A DNA stretch of 64,000 nt, from the NCBI RefSeq assembly GCF_001279525.1, contig NZ_LGDY01000122.1, positions 1 through 64,000 of the forward strand, written 5' to 3'. The translations under genes and the position numbers were made by a program. Source of the stretch: Nocardia sp. NRRL S-836 (lineage in GTDB: Bacteria; Actinomycetota; Actinomycetes; Mycobacteriales; Pseudonocardiaceae). The notes beneath the pieces are model-generated. The model saw only the letters and a list, made by a program, of their open reading frames with translations. It was not told the origin of the DNA and ran no database searches. The stretch's first letter is position 1. Every line of letters starts with the position of its first letter. Of the stretch, positions 38,268-48,336 are shown one piece after another.

Positions 38268-39944
38268 ATGGGTGAACTCGCCGGTAACTTCGATGTGGTC
38301 ATCGTCGGCTCCGGGTTCGGCGGGAGCGTGGCCGCGCTCCGGCTGACCGAGAAGGGCTATCGCGTCGCCGTGCTCGAAGCGGGCCGCCGCTTCGCCGACG
38401 ACGAGTTCGCCAGGACGAGCTGGGACCTCAAGAAGTACCTGTGGGCACCTCAGCTCAGGTGCTTCGGCATCCAGCGCATCCACCTGCTGCGCAACGTCAT
38501 GGTGCTGGCCGGCGCCGGGGTCGGCGGCGGCAGCCTCGTGTACGCGAACACGCTGTACCGGCCGCTCCGGCCGTTCTACGAGGACCGGCAGTGGGCGCAC
38601 ATCACCGACTGGCAGTCCGAGCTCGACCCGTTCTACGACCAGGCGAGCCGCATGCTGGGCGTGGTCACGAACCCGACCACGACCCCGAGCGACGTCGTCA
38701 TGCAGAAGGTCGCGAAGGACATGGGCGTCGAGGACAGCTACCACCCCACGCCCGTCGGCGTCTTCTTCGGCGAACCCGGCCAGCCGGCCGAGGACCCCTA
38801 CTTCGGTGGCGCCGGACCGGCCAGGACGGGCTGCACCGAGTGCGGCAGCTGCATGTCCGGCTGCCGGGTCGGCGCCAAGAACACGCTGGTCAAGAACTAC
38901 CTCTACCTCGCGGAGCAGCTGGGCGCCAAGGTCTTCCCGCTGACCACGGTCACCGAGCTGACCGAGGCCGGCGGCCGGTGGACCGTGCAGGCCAAGCAGA
39001 CCGGCGGGCGCGCGAAGGCCACGTTCACCGCCGACCAGGTGGTGCTCGCGGCCGGCACCTGGGGCACGCAGCAGCTGCTGCACAAGGCGCGGGCCACCAC
39101 CCTGCCGAAGATCTCGGCCAGGCTCGGCGAGCTCACCCGCACCAACTCCGAGTCGATCATCGGGGCCGGGCGGTTCAGCGTCGATCCGCGCAACGACTTC
39201 ACCAGGGGCGTGGCGATCACCAGCTCCATCCACCCCGACGAGATCACGCACATCGAGCCGGTGCGGTACGGCAAGGGCAGCAACGCCATGGGCCTGCTGC
39301 AGACGCTGGCCACGGACGGTGCCGCGAGCACGCCGCGGTGGCTGCAGTTCCTCCTGCAGGCGGTCAAGCACCCGCTGAAGCTGCTCCGGCTGCTCAGCGT
39401 GCACCGGTGGAGCGAGCGCACGGTGATCCTGCTGGTCATGCAGAGCCTGGACAACTCCATCACCACGTTCCTCAAGCGCGGCAAGCTCACCAGCAGGCAG
39501 GGCCACGGCGAGCCCAACCCGGCGTTCATCCCGGCCGGTCACCAGGCGAACGTGCTGGCCGCCAAGCACATCGACGGCATCCCCGGCGGCACGTGGGGCG
39601 AGCTGTTCAACATCCCGCTGACCGCGCACTTCATCGGCGGCTGCGCGATCTCCAGCACCCCGGCCGACGGCGTGATCGACCCGTACCACCGCGTCCACGG
39701 CTACCCCGGTCTGTCCGTTGTGGACGGTGCGGCGATCAGCGCCAACCTCGGAGTGAACCCCTCGCTCACGATCACCGCGCAGGCCGAGCGCGCGTTCTCG
39801 CTGTGGCCGAACAAGGGCGAGCAGGACCAGCGACCGGCCCAGGACCAGCCGTACCGCCGGATCAGCCCGACGAAACCGAAGAACCCGGCGGTGCCCGACC
39901 ACGCCCCGGCCGCACTCCGACTGCCAATCGTCAAAGCGTCCTGA
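38268..39944 (+). CDS. choD: GMC-family cholesterol oxidase-like oxidoreductase
   Basis: 558 residues with the FAD Rossmann motif VVIVGSGFGGSVAALRL at the N-terminus, GAGVGGGSLVYANTL, a four-Cys cluster CTECGSCMSGCRVGAKNT, and the C-terminal active-site region HFIGGCAIS...VVDGAAISANLGVNPSLT. The sequence and the position after guaB3 match M. tuberculosis ChoD (Rv3409c), annotated as cholesterol oxidase though its true substrate is debated. No signal peptide is present. A palindrome just upstream may regulate it. The MBL-fold gene follows 27 bp later. Confidence 0.9.
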   Translation: MGELAGNFDVVIVGSGFGGSVAALRLTEKGYRVAVLEAGRRFADDEFARTSWDLKKYLWAPQLRCFGIQRIHLLRNVMVLAGAGVGGGSLVYANTLYRPLRPFYEDRQWAHITDWQSELDPFYDQASRMLGVVTNPTTTPSDVVMQKVAKDMGVEDSYHPTPVGVFFGEPGQPAEDPYFGGAGPARTGCTECGSCMSGCRVGAKNTLVKNYLYLAEQLGAKVFPLTTVTELTEAGGRWTVQAKQTGGRAKATFTADQVVLAAGTWGTQQLLHKARATTLPKISARLGELTRTNSESIIGAGRFSVDPRNDFTRGVAITSSIHPDEITHIEPVRYGKGSNAMGLLQTLATDGAASTPRWLQFLLQAVKHPLKLLRLLSVHRWSERTVILLVMQSLDNSITTFLKRGKLTSRQGHGEPNPAFIPAGHQANVLAAKHIDGIPGGTWGELFNIPLTAHFIGGCAISSTPADGVIDPYHRVHGYPGLSVVDGAAISANLGVNPSLTITAQAERAFSLWPNKGEQDQRPAQDQPYRRISPTKPKNPAVPDHAPAALRLPIVKAS

Positions 39945-39971
39945 GCTGGTTCGTTTGGCTACGGTGGAAGC

Positions 39972-40931
39972 ATGGCCACCAAGCCTTTCGCTTCCAGTGC
40001 CGATCTCGCCCCCAAGGACGAGGTGTTCGTCGAGCTCGCCGACGGCGTCTACACCCTGACCGCCGAGGGCGACCCCAACGTCGGCGCCATCGAGGCCGAC
40101 GACTTCCTGATCTGCTTCGAGGCGCGCGCCACACCCGCGGCCGCGCGCCGCTGGCTCACGACCCTGCGCAAGCACACCAGGAAGCCCGTCCGCTACCTGG
40201 TGCTGAGCCACTACCACGCCGTCCGCACGCTGGGTGCCAGCGCGTTCGACGCGCAGGAGGTCGTGGCGCACGAGATGACCAGGGTGCTGATCGCCGAACG
40301 CGGTCGGCAGGACTGGGAGAGCGAGTACGGCCGGATGCCGCGGCTGTTCGAGCGGCCCGCGGAGATCCCGGGGCTGACCTGGCCCACGCTCACGTTCTCC
40401 GACCGCATGACCATCCCGCTCGGCGACGAGCGCGGTGACCTCGTGCTGCAACACCTCGGCCGCGGCCACACGGCGGGGGACATCGTGGCGTGGTTACCGC
40501 AGCAGCGGATCCTGTTCGCCGGTGACCTGGTCGAGTCGCAGGCCGCGCTCTACACCGGTGACGCGTTCCACGACGAGTGGGCCACGTCCACTTTGGACAA
40601 CATCGAGGACCTCGGTGCCGAGGTGCTGGTGGGCGGGCGCGGCAAGGTGGCACGCGACCGGATCGAGGTCGACGCCGCGATCGCGCAGAGCCGGCACTTC
40701 CTCGACGAGCTGCGCCGCACGGTCGGTGGCGTGCACGCCGAGGGCGGCACGCTCAAGCAGGCCTTCCAGCTGGCCCACCAGGCGCTGGTGCACCGGTACG
40801 GGCGCTGGCCGATCTTCGAGCACTGCCTGCCGTTCGACGTGCAGCGCTACTGGGACGAGTGCGACGGCAAGGACTGGCCGGAGATCTGGACCGCGCAGCG
40901 CGACCGCGCGGTCTGGGACGCCCTGCAATGA
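39972..40931 (+). CDS. MBL-fold metallo-hydrolase with degenerate metal motif
   Basis: 319 residues of metallo-beta-lactamase fold: ADGVYTLTAEGDPNVGAIEADDFLICFEA strands, HxHxDH position reading SHYHAVRTLG, GRGHTAGDIVAW with the second-site His and LFAGDLVESQ with the bridging Asp. The first motif keeps two His but has Val-Arg instead of Asp-His, so the second metal site is altered. It is cotranscribed with the following flavin monooxygenase (ATGA overlap) and probably with choD. A role in ring-cleavage or ester metabolism is an inference from neighbours only. Confidence 0.8.
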   Translation: MATKPFASSADLAPKDEVFVELADGVYTLTAEGDPNVGAIEADDFLICFEARATPAAARRWLTTLRKHTRKPVRYLVLSHYHAVRTLGASAFDAQEVVAHEMTRVLIAERGRQDWESEYGRMPRLFERPAEIPGLTWPTLTFSDRMTIPLGDERGDLVLQHLGRGHTAGDIVAWLPQQRILFAGDLVESQAALYTGDAFHDEWATSTLDNIEDLGAEVLVGGRGKVARDRIEVDAAIAQSRHFLDELRRTVGGVHAEGGTLKQAFQLAHQALVHRYGRWPIFEHCLPFDVQRYWDECDGKDWPEIWTAQRDRAVWDALQ

Positions 40932-42199
40932 CCGTCCTGGTCGTCGGCGCGGGACCGGTTGGGCTCACGGCGGCGCTGCTGCTGGCCCGCGCCGGCGTGC
41001 CGAGCGTGGTGCTGGAGAAGGCGGCCGGGCGGTCGCGGGCCGGCAGCCGGTCGATCTGCGTGCAGCGCGACGTGCTGGAGGTCCTCGAACGGGTCGGCGT
41101 CGGGCAGACCGTGGCCGACGCCGGGGTCACCTGGTACACCGGCCGCACGTACCACCGCGACCGCGAGGTGGCGACGCTGACCTTCCCGCGGGCACCGGGT
41201 TTCCCGCCGTTCGTGAACACCCCGCAGACCGTCGTCGAGCGGTTGCTGGAGGACCGCGTCCGCGCCGAGCCGTTGATCGAGCTGCGCCACGGCCACGAGG
41301 TCACCGGCCTGACCCAGGACGCCGACGGTGTGTCCACATCGGACGGTGTGCGGGGAACCCATTGCATAGCGGCGGATGGCGCGCACTCGACGGTGCGCCG
41401 GTTGCTGGGCGTCCCGTTCGAGGGCTTCTCCTTCGACGACCGGTTCATCATCGCCGACGTGCGCGTCGACCTGGAGTTCCCGGCGCCCGAACGCCGCTTC
41501 TACTTCGATCCGCCGTGGAATCCTCGCCAAGGAGGTGTTCCACCCAGGCAGGTCCTGCTGCACCCGCAACCGGACGGCGTGTGGCGGATCGACTGGCAGG
41601 TCGCCGGGGACGTCACGCTCACCGACGACCACATCCGCGCGATAGTCGGCGACAAGCCGTACGAGGTCGTCTGGCAGTCCACCTACCGCTTCCACCAACG
41701 CCGTGCGCGCACGTTCCGCGTCGGACGGGTCCTGCTCGCGGGCGACGCGGCGCACGTCATGAGCCCGTTCGGCGCCCGCGGTCTGAACTCCGGCATCTGC
41801 GACGCCGACAACGCGGCGTGGAAGATCGCCGCCGACCGCGCGGGCGAGGCGGGGCCGGGGTTGCTGGCGTCCTACGACGTCGAACGCGGTGCCGCCGCCG
41901 ACGAGAACCTCCGCGTCACGGACGCCACCATGCGGTTCCTGGTGCCGCGCGACGACGAGGAACGCGAACACCGGCGACGTGCGCTGGAGTCCGGCGAGGG
42001 CATCGACTCGGGCAGGCTCTTCACCCCGTTCGCCTACACCGCCTCCCCGCTCACCACGGATGGCGGCGAGCTGATCGCGGGTTCCCGCGTCGCAGGACCG
42101 GGGTTCACGGTGCTGGACGGGCGTCTGATCAGGCCGGACGGCCACGTCGCAGGCAGCGCTGCCGACGACAACGCCACGCGCAGGGCGCTCGGCTGGTGA
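40928..42199 (+). CDS. FAD-dependent aromatic monooxygenase (PheA/TfdB type)
   Basis: 423 residues starting at ATG 40928 within the stop of the MBL gene. It has the FAD motif VLVVGAGPVGLTAALLLARAG, the NADPH/FAD region IAADGAHSTVRRLLG and the second FAD motif RVLLAGDAAHVMSPFGARG. These are the class A flavoprotein hydroxylase signatures. The C-terminal thioredoxin-like domain is short (GFTVLDGRLIRPDGHVAG...RALGW), so the protein is about 100 residues smaller than typical phenol hydroxylases. The substrate is probably an aromatic ring. Confidence 0.87.
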   Translation: MTVLVVGAGPVGLTAALLLARAGVPSVVLEKAAGRSRAGSRSICVQRDVLEVLERVGVGQTVADAGVTWYTGRTYHRDREVATLTFPRAPGFPPFVNTPQTVVERLLEDRVRAEPLIELRHGHEVTGLTQDADGVSTSDGVRGTHCIAADGAHSTVRRLLGVPFEGFSFDDRFIIADVRVDLEFPAPERRFYFDPPWNPRQGGVPPRQVLLHPQPDGVWRIDWQVAGDVTLTDDHIRAIVGDKPYEVVWQSTYRFHQRRARTFRVGRVLLAGDAAHVMSPFGARGLNSGICDADNAAWKIAADRAGEAGPGLLASYDVERGAAADENLRVTDATMRFLVPRDDEEREHRRRALESGEGIDSGRLFTPFAYTASPLTTDGGELIAGSRVAGPGFTVLDGRLIRPDGHVAGSAADDNATRRALGW

Positions 42200-42209
42200 A
42201 CTGGACCAC

Positions 42210-43592
42210 ATGGGGATCGACAGGAGGACCTTCCTGCACGGCAGCGCGCTCGCCGTCGCAGGCTTGGCGATGAGCGCGACGTCCGCCGCGGCGGACACCG
42301 ACTGGGCGAGGCTGCGGCGCAGGCTGGGCAGCAGGCTCGTCCTGCCGCGGGATAGCGGCTACGACACGCTGCGGCTGCCGTTCAACACCGTCTACGCCCA
42401 CCGCAGGCCGGCCGCGATCGCGCGGTGCGTCCGGCCGGAGGACGTGCAGGCGTGCCTCGGCTTCGCCTCGCACCACCGCATCCCGGTCGCGGCCCGCAGC
42501 GGCAGGCACAGCTACGCGGCCTACTCGGTGCCGGAGAACGGGCTCGTCGTCGACGTGAGCGCCCTGAACGACGTGCGCTTCCACGGCACCGACGTCCGGG
42601 TCGGCAGCGGCACCCGGCTCGGCGACCTCTACGAGACCATCGGCGCGCACGGCCGTGCGGTGCCCGGCGGTACGTGCAAGTCCGTCGGCATCGGCGGCCT
42701 CACGCTCGGCGGCGGCATCGGCGTGATCGCCCGCAAGTATGGCCTGACCTGCGACAACCTGCTCAGCGCCCGGATCGTCACGCCGGACGGCTGCCTGCGC
42801 ACGGTGTCCGCGCACTCCGAGCCCGACCTGTTCTGGGCGTTGCGCGGTGGCGGTGGCGGCAACTTCGGCATCGTCACGTCGTTCACGTTCCGCAGCGTGC
42901 CCGCGCCGGACATCACCCGGTTCCTGCTGCTGTACCCGGAGGGGGCGACCGCGGACGTGGTCGACGCGTGGCAGGAGTGGTTCGCCGGCGCCCCCGACGA
43001 GCTGTGGGGGATCTGCGAGACGCTCTCCGGCACGCCGACCAGCACGGCGGTCGGCGGCACCTACCTCGGACCGGCGAAGGACCTGCACCCGTTGCTCGAC
43101 CGGATGCCCGCCGCCACGAAGCGCGAGGTGCAGGAGATGAGCTACCTGGAGGCGATGCGGTTCTACGCGGGCGGCGACGAGACCGGGGTGCCGTTCGTGG
43201 CGTCCTCGCGGATGGCGTACGACCACGTGCCGGGTGCGCGGGTGGACGAGCTGCTGCGGGGCGGCAGCCGGTACCGCATCCAGTTCGACTCGTTCGGCGG
43301 CGCGCTCGGCCGGGTCGCCCCGGACGCCACGGCGTTCCCGCACCGCCGCGCCAGGGCCAGCGCCCAGTGCTACGTCAACGTGGTCGACGGCCGCACCGAG
43401 GCGCAGGGCCGCGCGATCCTGGCGTCGTTGCGCGACGGGCTCGGCACCGGCACCACCGGGTACGTCAACTACATCGACCCGGAGATGCCGGACTGGGCGC
43501 ACGCCTACTACGGCGGCAACCTCCCGCGGCTGCGGAAGGTCGCCCGCCGCTACGACCCGGACCGCGTGCTGGCTTTCGCGCAGGGCCTATAG
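42210..43592 (+). CDS. Tat-exported bicovalent FAD-linked oxidase (BBE-like)
   Basis: 460 residues with a twin-arginine signal (IDRRTFLHGSALAVAGLAM, cleavage near SAAADT), so it acts outside the cell. The FAD PCMH domain has both covalent anchors, His in RSGRHSYAAYS and Cys in PGGTCKSVGIGG, giving bicovalent flavin. GGGNFGIVTSFTF and the berberine-bridge C-terminus YYGGNLPRLRKVARRYDPDR complete it. Such enzymes oxidise sugars, alkaloids or polyketides. It starts 10 bp after the monooxygenase and its stop codon abuts the convergent aldehyde dehydrogenase stop. Confidence 0.9.
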   Translation: MGIDRRTFLHGSALAVAGLAMSATSAAADTDWARLRRRLGSRLVLPRDSGYDTLRLPFNTVYAHRRPAAIARCVRPEDVQACLGFASHHRIPVAARSGRHSYAAYSVPENGLVVDVSALNDVRFHGTDVRVGSGTRLGDLYETIGAHGRAVPGGTCKSVGIGGLTLGGGIGVIARKYGLTCDNLLSARIVTPDGCLRTVSAHSEPDLFWALRGGGGGNFGIVTSFTFRSVPAPDITRFLLLYPEGATADVVDAWQEWFAGAPDELWGICETLSGTPTSTAVGGTYLGPAKDLHPLLDRMPAATKREVQEMSYLEAMRFYAGGDETGVPFVASSRMAYDHVPGARVDELLRGGSRYRIQFDSFGGALGRVAPDATAFPHRRARASAQCYVNVVDGRTEAQGRAILASLRDGLGTGTTGYVNYIDPEMPDWAHAYYGGNLPRLRKVARRYDPDRVLAFAQGL

Positions 43593-45032
43593 CGCGACAC
43601 CGGTCAGGACGGTCACCCGTTCCTCGGTGAAGTCCTCCATCGCCGACCGGACGCCCTCGCGCCCGGTGCCCGAGCCCTTCACACCGCCGTAGGGCATCTG
43701 GTCGGCGCGGTAGGACGGCACGTCACCGATGATCACGCCGCCGACCTCCAGCTCGGCCGCCGCCGCGAACGCCACCTGCACGTCACGGGTGAAGACACCG
43801 GCCTGCAGCCCGTACCTGGAGTCGTTGGCCTGCGCGAACGCGTCCTCGACGCCGTCGGCGACCGAGACCACGAGCACCGGCCCGAAGACCTCCTCGCGCC
43901 ACACCTTCGCGTCCGTCGGCACGTCCGTCAGCACGGTCGGCTCGACCGTCGCGCCGGTGCGCTTGCCGCCGGTGAGCACCTTGGCGCCCGCGTCGGCGGC
44001 CATCAGCACCCACTCCTCGACCCGGCGCGCGTTGTCCTCGTCGATCAGCGGCCCGACCTCGACCTCGGGGTCGTGCGGGTCGCCGGTCCTGAGCGCGCTG
44101 ACCGCCTCGACCAGTTTCGGCACGAACTCGTCGGCGAGCGACCGGTCCACGATCACGCGCTGCACCGCGATGCACGACTGCCCGGCCTGGTAGTTGCCGA
44201 ACGTCGCGATCCGTCGCGCCGCGTACTCCAGGTCCGTCCAGTCGGGACAGACGAGCGCGGCCGCGTTGCTGCCCAGCTCCATCACGACGTGCTTGCGCGG
44301 CGCGGCGTCCATCAACGACCAGCCGACCTTCGTCGACCCGGTGAACGAGATGACCGGCAGCCGTTCGTCGGTGACGAGCTTGTCCATGTCCTCGCCCCGC
44401 ACGGGGAGGATCGAGAACGCGCCCTCCGGCAGGTCGGTCTCCGCGAGCACCTCGCCCAGCAGCAACGCCGACAGCGGCGTCGCCGAGGCCGGCTTCACGA
44501 CGACCGGCGCACCCACCGCGAGCGCCGGCGCGACCTTGTGCGCCACCAGGTTCAGCGGGAAGTTGAACGGTGCCACCGCCAGCACCGGCCCGCGCGGGAC
44601 GTGCCGCACGACCGCCATCCGGCCCTCGCCGGTCGCGTCGGTGTCGAGCCGCTGCACCCCGCCGCTGAACCGCCGGGCCTCCTCCGCGGCGAACCGGAAC
44701 GTGTTCACCGCGCGCTGGACCTCGACCTCGGCCCACTTGAGCGGCTTGCCGTTCTCCGCGGTGATCGTCTCGGCGATCTCCTCCGCGCGGTCGGCCAGGG
44801 CCTGCGACACCTGCAGCAACGCCGCCGCCCGCACGTGCGCGGGTGTTCGCCGGAACTCGCGTGCCACGGCGTGGGCGGCGGCGACGGCTCGTTCCACCTG
44901 GTCGGCGCTCGGCACGGCGACCGAGGCGACCTCGGTGCCGTCGAACGGGTGGAACACTCCCAGCGCCTGCTCGCCCTGCTCAGGGCGGCCGGCGATCCAG
45001 CACGGCCTCGGTTGGGGCGTGAACGCGTCCAT
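43587..45032 (-). CDS. NAD(P)-dependent aldehyde dehydrogenase
   Basis: 481 residues from ATG 45032. Catalytic Cys is in NYQAGQSCIAVQR and the general base in VVMELGSNAA. FNFPLNLVAHKVAPALAVG and ISFTGSTKVG are the cofactor-binding motifs, and PYGGVKGSGTGREG closes the site. This is the succinate-semialdehyde/glyceraldehyde type rather than a CoA-acylating one. Its last codons overlap the 3' end of the oxidase gene by 6 bp. It diverges from guaA. The 188-bp gap (45033-45220) shows no clear operator. Confidence 0.93.
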   Translation of the reverse strand: MDAFTPQPRPCWIAGRPEQGEQALGVFHPFDGTEVASVAVPSADQVERAVAAAHAVAREFRRTPAHVRAAALLQVSQALADRAEEIAETITAENGKPLKWAEVEVQRAVNTFRFAAEEARRFSGGVQRLDTDATGEGRMAVVRHVPRGPVLAVAPFNFPLNLVAHKVAPALAVGAPVVVKPASATPLSALLLGEVLAETDLPEGAFSILPVRGEDMDKLVTDERLPVISFTGSTKVGWSLMDAAPRKHVVMELGSNAAALVCPDWTDLEYAARRIATFGNYQAGQSCIAVQRVIVDRSLADEFVPKLVEAVSALRTGDPHDPEVEVGPLIDEDNARRVEEWVLMAADAGAKVLTGGKRTGATVEPTVLTDVPTDAKVWREEVFGPVLVVSVADGVEDAFAQANDSRYGLQAGVFTRDVQVAFAAAAELEVGGVIIGDVPSYRADQMPYGGVKGSGTGREGVRSAMEDFTEERVTVLTGVAL

Positions 45033-45220
45033 GGATCCACGTTAGGCCCTGCGGACCGATCGGCACCCGATGAGTCCCCGACTGACTTCGGTGCCGGCTC
45101 ACGTGGTTGACGTCACCGACGGTCGCAACCCGTTCGCGCGTCACGTGGTCCGGGGTCGCACGACCGGGTCACGCGGCCACCGGTAAGCGCCCGACCTGCG
45201 GTGCATGACATCCTTAGGCC

Positions 45221-46780
<1,560 letters not shown>

Positions 46781-46796
46781 CCCCCACCTGCTGAAC

Positions 46797-46849
46797 GCCA
46801 CGCGGGGCGCTTTCGCACGGTCGAATCGTGCGAAAGCGCCCCGCGTGGC
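46797..46849. terminator. Bidirectional terminator after guaA
   Basis: A perfect stem of 23 bp (GCCACGCGGGGCGCTTTCGC and on, 46797-46819, complement 46827-46849) with a 7-base loop GTCGAAT. It separates guaA from the convergent PspC-linked genes. Confidence 0.9.
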
Positions 46850-46862
46850 ATCCGGCGGCGAG

Positions 46863-47057
46863 CTAGGAGCGGTTTCTGCGGCGCAGCGAGTTGGTCAGCA
46901 GGACCACGCCCACCAGGATCGCCGTGCCTCCCAGCGCCCAGCGGAAGTCGAACCAGAACCGGCCGTCGCTCAGGACGTAGGCCGCCGTGAGCAGCCCGCC
47001 GACCCCGAAGACCAGGCTCACCACGTCGATCCGGCGGCGCACACCCTGCTCAGCCAC
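46863..47057 (-). CDS. Small two-helix membrane protein
   Basis: 64 residues from GTG 47057: basic start (GVRRRID), two hydrophobic segments (VVSLVFGVGGLLTAAYVL and WALGGTAILVGVVLLT), basic end (SLRRRNRS). It overlaps the end of the PspC gene by 8 bp, so it is translated with it and likely belongs to the same envelope-stress module. No family recognised. Confidence 0.7.
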   Translation of the reverse strand: MAEQGVRRRIDVVSLVFGVGGLLTAAYVLSDGRFWFDFRWALGGTAILVGVVLLTNSLRRRNRS

Positions 47058-48225
47058 GGAGCACCTTCACCTCTCCGACGTTCGTCCGAACGTCCAGGTC
47101 GATCTTCAAGCCACCCTCGCCGTTGTCGCCGAGGTCCTTGCCCTCCACCTGCACACCGCCGCCCTGCGCCTTGCGGCCCAGGCAGTCGAGCTCGCCGATG
47201 GACGTGGCCTCGCAGGTGAAGGTGACGTCGGCGGTCTTCGGGACGTGCACGACCAGCTCACCCAGGTCGGCCTCCACCGAGGTCCGCACCGAACCGGAGT
47301 CCGGCAGCTCCCGCAGGTCGAGCTGCACGCCGCCGACACCGACCTCGTACCTGCCCTGCACCTCCTCCAGCGTCTTGGGCGCGGGGGAGACGTTGCGCAC
47401 CGTGGCCGGGCCGTCGAAGTCGACCGCGGTCATGGCGAACCCGAGCACCGACAGCGGGACCAGCAGCCACACCAGGCCGCGGCCACCGCCGGTGAACGAC
47501 CCGATCAGCAGGCCCGCCGCCAGCACCGCGACCAGCAGCCCCACGACGTGCGCCGCCGACAACCACGGCGCGAACGGCCACGCGATCGTGGACCCGGCGA
47601 CCACCAGCATCGCCACGCCCAGCGTCGCCAGGCCGACCCGTGGCTTGCGCGGCCGGGGAGCGGGCGGAGGGGCGGGTGCCGACGGTTCCGGCAGGTCCCA
47701 CGCGAACGGAGCGGCCCCGAGCGGGTCCCAGGCCGGTGCACCGGGCACCGGCGGCACGGGCGGCGGCTCGACGAGCGTCGTGGCCGGCTGCAGGTGCCCG
47801 CGGTTCTTCTGCAGCAGGTAGACGCCACCCACCGCCGCCGCGATCGTCACGAAGACCTGGAACCCGCCGCCGCCCCCGAACGTGTACGCGAGCGCGGGGA
47901 ACATCAGGAGACCGAGGAGCACCGTCTTGGCCGGCGAGGTCGCGCTCTGTCCCTTGTGGACCAGCGACTCCAGCGGCGACACCGCGTCGCCCTCGTCCGG
48001 CAGCGCCAGCCAGCCCACGAGGTACAGCGGCACGCCGACACCGCCCGACAACGCGAGCGCGACGAAAGCGATCCGCACGATCACCGGGTCGATCCGGTAG
48101 CGCATGGCGATCCCGGTGGCGACGCCGCCGAGCTTGCGCCCTGCACGGGGCCGCACCGGCCGGTGGGCCCAGAACTCCCTGAGCGTGTCCGCCACGCCCT
48201 GCATAGCCTTCTCAGTCCCGCTCAC
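47050..48225 (-). CDS. PspC/LiaF-like envelope-stress membrane protein
   Basis: 391 residues from GTG 48225. The PspC domain (residues 25-85) has RKLGGVATGIAMRYRIDPVIVRIAFV. A Pro-rich linker, four further hydrophobic segments and a C-terminal beta-rich domain of LiaF/toastrack type (about 275-391, repeated VGGVQLDLREL, LGELVVHVP, VGEVKVLRG) follow. PspC and LiaF proteins respond to membrane damage and modulate neighbouring two-component systems. It is divergent by 111 bp from a PspC-domain histidine kinase and its response regulator, which supports one sensing unit. Confidence 0.87.
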   Translation of the reverse strand: MSGTEKAMQGVADTLREFWAHRPVRPRAGRKLGGVATGIAMRYRIDPVIVRIAFVALALSGGVGVPLYLVGWLALPDEGDAVSPLESLVHKGQSATSPAKTVLLGLLMFPALAYTFGGGGGFQVFVTIAAAVGGVYLLQKNRGHLQPATTLVEPPPVPPVPGAPAWDPLGAAPFAWDLPEPSAPAPPPAPRPRKPRVGLATLGVAMLVVAGSTIAWPFAPWLSAAHVVGLLVAVLAAGLLIGSFTGGGRGLVWLLVPLSVLGFAMTAVDFDGPATVRNVSPAPKTLEEVQGRYEVGVGGVQLDLRELPDSGSVRTSVEADLGELVVHVPKTADVTFTCEATSIGELDCLGRKAQGGGVQVEGKDLGDNGEGGLKIDLDVRTNVGEVKVLRG

Positions 48226-48336
48226 GACGACAAGGTTGCGCCGCCGGAGCGCGAACCACATCAGGGAGCAGCCCTGATTCCGCGAACCGGGGTCATCCCT
48301 GATGAACAACGCGCCGCGACGTGTGACGATCGAGTC

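Noticed and set aside
38238..40469. A 743-codon minus-strand frame opposite choD and the MBL gene
   Set aside because: It spans two convincing genes and their junction with no domain of its own; a GC-driven shadow.
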